DNA of 20,243 nt from RUG11894 sp964344335. Lineage in GTDB: Bacteria; Bacillota; Clostridia; Peptostreptococcales; Anaerovoracaceae. The position numbers were made by a program, and so were the translations under genes. Under the pieces are notes generated by a model. The model searched no databases, was not told the origin of the DNA, and saw nothing but the letters and a program-made list of their open reading frames with translations. The stretch covers positions 1 through 20,243 of the forward strand of contig CAYFMW010000024.1 of the NCBI GenBank assembly GCA_964344335.1, in the 5' to 3' direction. This document shows, piece by piece, positions 14,713-20,243 of the stretch. Within the stretch, counting starts at the first letter, position 1; each line of letters opens with the position of its first letter.

Positions 14713-14982
14713 ATGGCGAATATCAAATCTGCAAAAAAGAGGATCAAGGTAAGTGCGACCAAGACGCTTCAGAACAGGCGAATCAAGAACAGCTTCAGAA
14801 GCACGATTAAGAGCTTCAACAGAGCTTTAGCCGAAGGTAATCTGGAAGCCGCGAAGAACGAACTTGGCCTCGCAGAAAAGAAACTCATGAAGGCGGCGGC
14901 AAAGGGAACTATCCACAAGAATACCGCTTCCAGAAAGGTTTCAAGGCTCACCAAGGCTTATAACAAGGCTTTGGCGGAGTAA
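14713..14982 (+). CDS. rpsT: 30S ribosomal protein S20
   Basis: Small basic 16S rRNA-binding protein of the 30S body, 89 residues from the ATG at 14713. It has the conserved N-terminus MANIKSAKKRIK. A GTG three codons earlier overlaps the binding site GGGGTG (14701-14706) and is unlikely. The Lys/Arg-rich helical content and the segments GTIHKNTASRKVSRL and AYNKAL are typical of S20. It is a single-gene unit with its own promoter and terminator between two transport operons. Confidence 0.97.
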   Translation: MANIKSAKKRIKVSATKTLQNRRIKNSFRSTIKSFNRALAEGNLEAAKNELGLAEKKLMKAAAKGTIHKNTASRKVSRLTKAYNKALAE

Positions 14983-15020
14983 TCTCACCCGTCCCCACAG
15001 CGCATAAGTTAAATGCGGTA

Positions 15021-15050
15021 AAGCCCGGAGTGTCTCCCGGGCTTTTTAAT
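15021..15050 (+). terminator. Terminator after rpsT
   Basis: AAGCCCGG (15021-15028) pairs with CCGGGCTT (15037-15044), and TTTTT (15043-15047) follows. It is a classical intrinsic terminator that separates rpsT from the liv operon. Confidence 0.9.
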
Positions 15051-15061
15051 TAAATGAAAGA

Positions 15062-15090
15062 TTGCCCGAGCGCACAATTTATGTTAATAT
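15062..15090 (+). promoter_or_regulatory. liv operon promoter
   Basis: TTGCCC (15062-15067) and TAATAT (15085-15090) are 17 bp apart, with an extended -10 TGT at 15082-15084. The leader of about 50 nt holds a 6-bp hairpin, GCCGGC-GCTAT-GCCGGC (15107-15123), before the AGGAGGA binding site (15132-15138). No leader peptide, T-box or riboswitch is visible here, unlike the met operon. Confidence 0.6.
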
Positions 15091-15146
15091 AAAGCAATTG
15101 TTATTCGCCGGCGCTATGCCGGCTCCATTATAGGAGGAATATAAGT

Positions 15147-16319
15147 ATGAAGACAAAGAAACTTATTGCATTACTTCTTGTAGTAGTAATGCTCCCCTTC
15201 ACTTTCACCGCATGTGGCAAGAAGGACGATGACACTGTCGTAGTCGGCTACATCGGCGACCTCTCGAACGCGGACGCTTATGTGGGTGTTCCCGCACAGC
15301 TTTTCCTTCAGGACTACTTTGATGAGCTGAACGAGAAGGGCGGGCTCCTCGGCAAGAAGGTCAAATTCGTTGCATACGATATGCAGCCGGACAATGCTAC
15401 AGACGGCGTAAACGCAACTAACCGTCTTATCAACGAGGACAAGGCAATTTGCATCCTCGGACCTTCATCCAGCTCTGCCGGTATCCCCATGGCCGACATC
15501 TGCGATGCTGCCGAGGTACCTTTCATAGCAACTTCCGCGACTAACGAAAGGGTGACTGTAGCGGAAGACGGCACCCTGCATCCCTATGCATTCCGCGTAT
15601 GCTTCATCGACGAGTATCAGGGTACAGCTGCCGCCAACTACTCCTACAACGACGGGCTTAGAAGAGTCGCGATGATTCATGTGCTCGGCCAGCCCTACTC
15701 TCAGGCTCTCTGCGATCGCTTCAAGGAAGAGTTCGAGAAGCTCGGCGGAACCATAGTCGATGTCTTCGGCATCAACGCTACCGATACCGACTTCAGAGCT
15801 CAGCTTACGGCCCTTAAGGAGAAAGGCATAGACGCCATCTTCCTGCCCGCAGGCACCTATGTTCCCGCGGCTTATGTCTCCAATCAGGCAAGAGACCTCG
15901 GCATGGACTGCCAGTTCATCTTCCCCGACGGAGTTTACGATGACGCTCTGCTCGAGCAGGCCGGTGCTTCGATCGAAGGTTGCATAATGACCAACCCGCT
16001 CTATGCAAACGACCCCATGTACAACGAGTTCAAGGAGAAGCACGATGCAAAGCATCCCGAGTGGAAGGCAAACATCTTCGTATATCTCGCGTACGATGCT
16101 GTTGAACTGTTTATGTATGCGGTCAAGGAATCGAATTCTCTCGATCCCAAGAAGATCAGAGATGCACTTGAAAACGCAACGGATGTTAAGCTTTATACCG
16201 ATGCGCACTTCACCATGGATCCCAAGACCCATAACCCCCTCAACAAGATGGTTGCAATCATCACCGTAAAGAACGGGGAGTTCGTGCTGCGCGATACATT
16301 CTATCCCCAGATGGACTAG
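15147..16319 (+). CDS. livJ: Branched-chain amino acid type ABC transporter substrate-binding lipoprotein
   Basis: Periplasmic-binding-protein type I fold of the LivJ family, 390 residues, tethered to the outer face of the membrane. The signal peptide ends in lipobox FTAC, with lipidated C23. It is followed by VVVGYIGDLSNADAYVG and the family segments KGGLLGKKVKFVAYD, ILGPSSSSAGIPMADICD and PFIATSATNERVT. The conserved DTDFRAQLTALK and VYLAYDAVELFMYAVKES follow in the second lobe. Four liv transporter genes follow, so the substrate is probably Leu, Ile or Val. This family also includes binding proteins for urea, amides and other amino acids, so specificity is not certain. A hairpin after the stop may raise its expression above the rest of the operon. 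Confidence 0.92.
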   Translation: MKTKKLIALLLVVVMLPFTFTACGKKDDDTVVVGYIGDLSNADAYVGVPAQLFLQDYFDELNEKGGLLGKKVKFVAYDMQPDNATDGVNATNRLINEDKAICILGPSSSSAGIPMADICDAAEVPFIATSATNERVTVAEDGTLHPYAFRVCFIDEYQGTAAANYSYNDGLRRVAMIHVLGQPYSQALCDRFKEEFEKLGGTIVDVFGINATDTDFRAQLTALKEKGIDAIFLPAGTYVPAAYVSNQARDLGMDCQFIFPDGVYDDALLEQAGASIEGCIMTNPLYANDPMYNEFKEKHDAKHPEWKANIFVYLAYDAVELFMYAVKESNSLDPKKIRDALENATDVKLYTDAHFTMDPKTHNPLNKMVAIITVKNGEFVLRDTFYPQMD

Positions 16320-16372
16320 TCTGACTGAGTAGAAGTTAATAAACTGCAGACAAACAAATAAGTAGTAAGGAG

Positions 16373-16405
16373 TGGGTCTGTTCTTAACAGACCCATTTCC
16401 TGTTT
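16373..16405 (+). terminator. Hairpin between livJ and livH, probable partial terminator
   Basis: TGGGTCTGTT (16373-16382) and AACAGACCCA (16386-16395) form a perfect 10-bp stem with loop CTT. It is followed by TTTCCTGTTT, a broken U-tract. The livH binding site follows immediately. It probably reduces transcription into livHMGF or protects the livJ 3' end, giving excess binding protein. Confidence 0.65.
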
Positions 16406-16416
16406 AGGAGCAAAGT

Positions 16417-17298
16417 ATGACAGTATTCTTTCAACAGCTGGTAACCAGCATCTCCATCGGCGGTCTGTACGCACTGCTGGCCGTGGGATATGCTCTTATC
16501 TACAGCGTATTTGATTTTACGAACTTTGCATTCGGTGCGGTCATGATGGTCGCAACATTTGCGGGTTACTTCGCAAGGACGCTGCTCGACGCCAGCGTCC
16601 TGGTATCCACCTTGGCCGCCATAGTCGCAGGCGTCGCCATCTCCGTACTGACAGAGCTCGTAGCATACAAGCCCATGCGCAAGAAAAACGCAAATAGGCT
16701 GTTCCTCATGATTTCCGCAATGGGAATGAATATATTCATCACCAACCTGGCATTGTGCATTCTGGGCGCAAGTCTCAGGAAGCTGCCTTCGGGTCTTGAA
16801 TCCAACATGTTCTCCATAGGCACGGTGCAGGTCGGCATAATCGATGCCATTTCTATCATTACAGCCTTGATTGCCCTCGCTGTGTTGGCTTACTTTCTGT
16901 ACAAGACTCGCTCGGGTATAGCGGTAAGAGCATCCGCAATCGATATGTCGACAGCAGGGTTGATGGGAATCAATGTAAACAAAATATCTCTAACGGTATT
17001 CGTTATTTCCGGTATCACCGCGGCAATTGCAGGTATGTTCTACGGAATGAAGTATGCGGTATTCCCCTCGATGGGGTCCGCTCCGGCGAATAAGGCGTTT
17101 ATCGCATCCGTCATAGGCGGTCTTGGATCTCTTCCGGGTGCAGTTTTAGGCGGCTTTGTTCTCGGCGTCGTAGAGACCCTCGTTGCGGCATACATTTCCG
17201 CCACTTACAAGGACCTGTTCTCATTCGGCATCATGATTATAGTCCTCATGTTCATGCCCAACGGCCTTCTCGGCAAGGGCGACCAGAATAAGATATAA
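16417..17298 (+). CDS. livH: Branched-chain amino acid ABC transporter permease LivH
   Basis: One of the two membrane subunits of the importer, 293 residues with about eight hydrophobic segments. Family features are the N-terminus QLVTSISIGGLYALLAVGYAL, the DFTNFAFGAVMM segment and the cytoplasmic loop RSGIAVRASAIDMSTAGLMG. The motif FVISGITAAIAGMFYG and the C-terminal segment FIASVIGGLGSLPGAVLGGF are also present. The start follows TAGGAG at 16405-16410. The stop is joined to the livM binding site (TAAGGAGGG). Confidence 0.94.
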   Translation: MTVFFQQLVTSISIGGLYALLAVGYALIYSVFDFTNFAFGAVMMVATFAGYFARTLLDASVLVSTLAAIVAGVAISVLTELVAYKPMRKKNANRLFLMISAMGMNIFITNLALCILGASLRKLPSGLESNMFSIGTVQVGIIDAISIITALIALAVLAYFLYKTRSGIAVRASAIDMSTAGLMGINVNKISLTVFVISGITAAIAGMFYGMKYAVFPSMGSAPANKAFIASVIGGLGSLPGAVLGGFVLGVVETLVAAYISATYKDLFSFGIMIIVLMFMPNGLLGKGDQNKI

Positions 17299-17309
17299 GG
17301 AGGGTAGGT

Positions 17310-18239
17310 ATGTATTATACTTCAGTTATCGTAACAATATGCACAAACCTGCTCTGCGTAATGGGTCTTGCTCTGCTCACTGGCTTTACGGGGATGTTTT
17401 CTCTCGGGCATGCGGGCTTTATGGCCATCGGCGCTTATACCGCAGTACTTCTAAACAGGTACCTCGCAGTTCCCTATATAGCGGCGCTGGTTGCGGGCGG
17501 ATGTCTTGCGATGCTCGTAAGCATCATCGTCGGTTATCCGACTCTTAAGAACAGGCTGCGCGGCGACTATTTCGCAATTTGCATGTTGGGCTTCGGCACC
17601 GTCGTCACGGTAATTCTCAATAATACCAAGACAGGATCAATCTTCAACGGCGCCTTGGGTATCACCAGCATTCCTCAGCTTACATCGCTTTGGGCCGCTC
17701 TGATAATCTCAGCCCTCATGGTATTCTTTATATGGAACTTTGTTCACTCCCAGTACGGCAGGAACTGCCTTGCGGTTCAGCAGCAGGAAGTTGCAGCCGA
17801 AATGATGGGTGTCGACATCGTAAAGACTAAACTTTTATCCTTAATGATTTCAGCGTTCTACGCCGGAATCGCCGGTGGAATACTGGCATTCTGGCTGAGA
17901 TATATCAACCCGTCTACCTTCTCCGATGTCAAGTCCAACGACTTCCTTGCGACTCTGGTCACCGGCGGCACCAATAGCATAACCGGTCCTTTCCTCGCAT
18001 CGATTTTCGTGACTACCGCCCTCGAGTTCCTGAGGGCTCTGGTCAACTGGCGTCTCGTCCTCTACGGTGCAATGTATGTCATAATTATGAGATTCCGCCC
18101 GCAGGGTTTCCTCGGATACAAGGAATTCTCATTAAAGAAGACCATCGCATTCTTCAGGGACTTTAAGGGTAGCATGGCAAGAATTAAGGAAAAACAGGCG
18201 GCAAAGAGAGATGCCAAGGCGAAAGGAGGCGGCCAATGA
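17310..18239 (+). CDS. livM: Branched-chain amino acid ABC transporter permease LivM
   Basis: Second membrane subunit, 309 residues with about eight hydrophobic segments. Typical motifs are GFTGMFSLGHAGFMAIGAYTAVLL, the loop PTLKNRLRGDYFAICMLGFG, YGRNCLAVQQQEVAAEMMGVD, and the MISAFYAGIAGGILAF segment that pairs with the ATPases. It ends with a Lys/Arg-rich cytoplasmic tail (about residues 285-309) after the family's RFRPQGFLG segment. The start follows AAGGAGGG, which overlaps the livH stop. The stop overlaps the livG start as ATGA. Confidence 0.94.
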   Translation: MYYTSVIVTICTNLLCVMGLALLTGFTGMFSLGHAGFMAIGAYTAVLLNRYLAVPYIAALVAGGCLAMLVSIIVGYPTLKNRLRGDYFAICMLGFGTVVTVILNNTKTGSIFNGALGITSIPQLTSLWAALIISALMVFFIWNFVHSQYGRNCLAVQQQEVAAEMMGVDIVKTKLLSLMISAFYAGIAGGILAFWLRYINPSTFSDVKSNDFLATLVTGGTNSITGPFLASIFVTTALEFLRALVNWRLVLYGAMYVIIMRFRPQGFLGYKEFSLKKTIAFFRDFKGSMARIKEKQAAKRDAKAKGGGQ

Positions 18240-19021
18240 GCGAAAGAATATTGGATGTTCAGAATCTGACCATCAGATTCGGCGGCCTCACCGCCAATGA
18301 TAATATCAGCCTTCACATCGACAAGGGCGAATTCGTCGGTTTGATCGGCCCCAACGGCGCGGGAAAGACCACATTCTTCAACTCGATTACGGGCAACCTG
18401 ATCCCAAGCGAGGGAGATGTCCTTTATAAGGGAGAGTCACTGGTGGGCAAGTTGCCCAACAAGATTTCTCATATGGGAATCAGCCGTACATTCCAAAACA
18501 TCAGAATCTTCCCGAAGATGACCGTTCTTGAGAATGTATCCCTTCCGATGCACAGCAAACCCGAATACAGCATCTTCGAGGCTATGCTTCGCCTTCCTTC
18601 CACGAGGAAGAAGGACGCTGCAATTAGAGAAGAGGCCATTTCCTTCCTGGAAAGATTGGGTATCGCTCAATACATGGGCTCCGAAGCGGGTTCGCTGCCT
18701 TACGGTCTTCAGCGTCGCCTGGAGATTGCCAGGGCTCTGGCCGCAAGGCCCACTCTGCTACTGCTGGATGAACCCGCCGCAGGCATGAACAATGACGAGT
18801 GTCAGGAATTGGCCGAGCTGCTCAGAGGCATTCACAAGGACTACGGTCTCACCACCATGCTCATCGAGCATCACATCGACTTTGTTCTGGACATGTGCGA
18901 TCGCATCTATGTTCTCAACCTGGGCAAACTTCTCACCGAAGGCATTCCGTCTCAGATCCAGAATGACCCGCAGGTAATCAAAGCATATCTGGGCGAAAGG
19001 AGGGTCAAGAAGAATGGGTAA
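18236..19021 (+). CDS. livG: Branched-chain amino acid ABC transporter ATP-binding protein LivG
   Basis: First ATPase of the importer, 261 residues. Walker A is GPNGAGKT (38-45), and ISRTFQNIRIF carries the Q-loop. The divergent LivG signature reads LPYGLQRRLEIARAL in place of LSGGQ, which is normal for this subfamily. Walker B is LLLLDEPAAGMN and the switch His is in IEHHIDFV. The start overlaps the livM stop by 4 nt and follows AAAGGAGG (18223-18229). The end overlaps livF by 8 nt, so the two ATPases are made in a coupled way. Confidence 0.95.
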   Translation: MSERILDVQNLTIRFGGLTANDNISLHIDKGEFVGLIGPNGAGKTTFFNSITGNLIPSEGDVLYKGESLVGKLPNKISHMGISRTFQNIRIFPKMTVLENVSLPMHSKPEYSIFEAMLRLPSTRKKDAAIREEAISFLERLGIAQYMGSEAGSLPYGLQRRLEIARALAARPTLLLLDEPAAGMNNDECQELAELLRGIHKDYGLTTMLIEHHIDFVLDMCDRIYVLNLGKLLTEGIPSQIQNDPQVIKAYLGERRVKKNG

Positions 19022-19736
19022 TATACTTGAAATCAAAGACTTATACGCATACTATGGCGGTATTTGCGCCATTCACGGGATATCTCTCTATGCCAAGGAA
19101 GGCGAGATTACCGCGATTATCGGTGCTAACGGCGCCGGAAAATCCACTCTTCTAAAGACCATAGCCGGCGACAAGGCCATAAATCAGGGCAGCATAACTT
19201 TCCAGGGTCAGCCCCTGCCCAAGGCGGTTCACGAAGTGGCAGCCGCAGGCATCTCGCTGATTCCGGAAGGCAGGCGCATCTTCCCATCCCTTACGGTAAA
19301 GGAGAACCTGATACTGGGCACCTGCTCAAAGAGGGACTACAGGAAGCAGATGAAGAAAGGCTTTGAAGAAGTCATGACCCTGTTCCCCAGGCTGAAGGAG
19401 CGCATTAACCAGCCCGGCGGCACTCTTTCCGGAGGCGAGCAGCAGATGCTGGCAATCGGCAGAGCGATTATGGCGAGTCCCAAGCTACTTCTTTTGGACG
19501 AGCCTTCATTGGGCCTTGCACCTATTATAATCAACGAGGTATTCGACAAGATCGAGCAGCTCAACAAGGAATTGGGCCTTACAGTAATACTGGTCGAGCA
19601 GAATGCGTATCTTGCTCTGGACACCTGCGACCGCGCCTATGTCATGAACACGGGCCTCATCACAAAGGAAGGCAGCGGCAGCGAGCTTGTAAACGATCCT
19701 ACAGTTCAGGAGGAATACCTGGGAGCAAGAAAGTAG
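19014..19736 (+). CDS. livF: Branched-chain amino acid ABC transporter ATP-binding protein LivF
   Basis: Second ATPase of the importer, 240 residues, forming a heterodimer with LivG. Walker A is GANGAGKS (37-44), the LivF-specific segment ISLIPEGRRIFPSLTVKENL is present, the signature is LSGGEQQ (138-144), and Walker B is LLLLDEPSLGLAP. VEQNAYLALD contains the family's Gln-Asn in place of a switch His, which is usual for LivF. The binding site AAAGGAGGG lies inside livG at 18996-19004. It is the last gene of the operon. Confidence 0.95.
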   Translation: MGNILEIKDLYAYYGGICAIHGISLYAKEGEITAIIGANGAGKSTLLKTIAGDKAINQGSITFQGQPLPKAVHEVAAAGISLIPEGRRIFPSLTVKENLILGTCSKRDYRKQMKKGFEEVMTLFPRLKERINQPGGTLSGGEQQMLAIGRAIMASPKLLLLDEPSLGLAPIIINEVFDKIEQLNKELGLTVILVEQNAYLALDTCDRAYVMNTGLITKEGSGSELVNDPTVQEEYLGARK

Positions 19737-19857
19737 GGGACTTAAAAGCCCGATTTAATGCAAATAGAAAGCTCCCGGCTAAAATACGAGTAGTCATAAA
19801 GACAACTTGTGAACCGAGGGTCAGGGTAAACTGAATACGGAAAAAAGAATGATATAA

Positions 19858-19916
19858 AAGACGAACAGACAGTAGGGAAACAGCTGCCTGTTCGTCTTAA
19901 CTATTATACTACATTT
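19858..19916. terminator. Bidirectional terminator between livF and a convergent gene
   Basis: AAGACGAACAG (19858-19868) and CTGTTCGTCTT (19888-19898) form a perfect 11-bp stem. After one A/C mismatch it is extended by CAG/CTG (19870-19872 with 19884-19886). The right side continues with ACTATTATACTACATTTTT. Read from the - strand, the stem is followed by TTATATCATTCTTTTTT. It serves both the liv operon and the convergent gene. The 121 bases between livF and this hairpin show no other feature. Confidence 0.85.
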
Positions 19917-19947
19917 TTAGAATCCCTCTGTATTATTCAAAGATGTC

Positions 19948-20243
19948 TCATAGTCTATTTCCGCACTTTCCGCAAAAGCGAGCGCCGGAAACAACACCGG
20001 AGCCGCATTGGGGGCAGAAATTTATTTGCGGGTCGACCTGATAGGCGGCGGGTAAATCCTCATCTTCACTGGAGCCTGTCAGAAACAGCCAGTCGATGTC
20101 CTCGCCGTCCTCGCATAAGCCGATGGCTCCGGCGGGCGAAACCACATAAAAGCTGTCCTCATCGATGGGGTTTTCACTGTCGCTTGTCTCGGCAAGCACC
20201 AGCAAGCCTTTTACATCGTATCTATCATTGGAAGTGGCAAAGC
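19948..20243 (-). CDS. Zinc-ribbon protein, 3' part only
   Basis: The frame is open from the right edge of the window to a TGA at 19948, so the gene starts beyond the window and about 97 C-terminal residues are visible. A TTG at 20205 could be mistaken for a start, but the frame continues upstream through codons for SNDRYDVKG. The visible part is acidic, with SSEDEDL and CEDGEDIDW segments. It ends in a double-CxxC zinc ribbon, FCPQCGSGVVSGARFCGKCG, a type common at the ends of Firmicutes proteins of unknown function. No function is assigned. It is convergent to the liv operon. Confidence 0.7.
   Translation of the reverse strand, partial: FATSNDRYDVKGLLVLAETSDSENPIDEDSFYVVSPAGAIGLCEDGEDIDWLFLTGSSEDEDLPAAYQVDPQINFCPQCGSGVVSGARFCGKCGNRL

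Noticed and set aside
1..20243. CRISPR arrays, insertion sequences, tRNA or rRNA genes, phage or defence genes.
   Set aside because: No direct-repeat arrays, transposase, integrase or stable RNA sequences were seen. All long frames belong to housekeeping or transport families.

Overview
The window looks like chromosomal DNA of a Gram-positive anaerobe, most likely an uncultured member of the Clostridia. The evidence is a priA-def-fmt-yugP-rsmB-prpC-prkC-rsgA-rpe gene order, a PASTA-domain Ser/Thr kinase with its PP2C phosphatase, lipoprotein-type binding proteins, and strong GGAGG ribosome binding sites. I cannot name the genus. Every complete gene is on the + strand. One truncated gene at the right edge is on the - strand.

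Layout. (1) 1-384 has no convincing gene. It holds a good promoter, nested inverted repeats and a hairpin terminator (a candidate structured RNA), then the tdk promoter. (2) tdk (thymidine kinase), closed by a 13-bp hairpin. (3) A tightly packed ten-gene run at 1181-11647: queH (queuosine), priA (replication restart), def and fmt (N-formyl-Met handling), yugP-like membrane protease, rsmB (16S rRNA m5C), prpC and prkC (cell-wall-sensing phosphatase and kinase), rsgA (30S maturation GTPase) and rpe (pentose phosphate pathway). Genes overlap or sit a few bases apart, which implies co-transcription and translational coupling. (4) A methionine uptake operon, metQ-metN-metI (12015-14647). (5) rpsT alone, with its own promoter and terminator. 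(6) A branched-chain amino acid type uptake operon, livJ-livH-livM-livG-livF (15147-19736). (7) A bidirectional terminator, then the 3' end of a convergent zinc-ribbon protein gene.

The most interesting part is the methionine operon. Its leader encodes an unannotated 31-residue peptide (11805-11900) with nine methionines, four of them in tandem, followed by an intrinsic terminator just before metQ. This is the layout of classical ribosome-mediated attenuation, here apparently sensing charged elongator tRNA-Met. The leader also contains a four-segment alternative-pairing pattern. Its promoter has a 20-bp spacer carrying a dyad, as in MerR-family promoters. Second, the encoded MetQ lipoprotein appears to be a natural circular permutation: the half that is C-terminal in ordinary MetQ/NlpA proteins directly follows the lipobox, and the usual N-terminal half comes last. 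Both points rest on reading the sequence against remembered family consensus and have not been checked by search.
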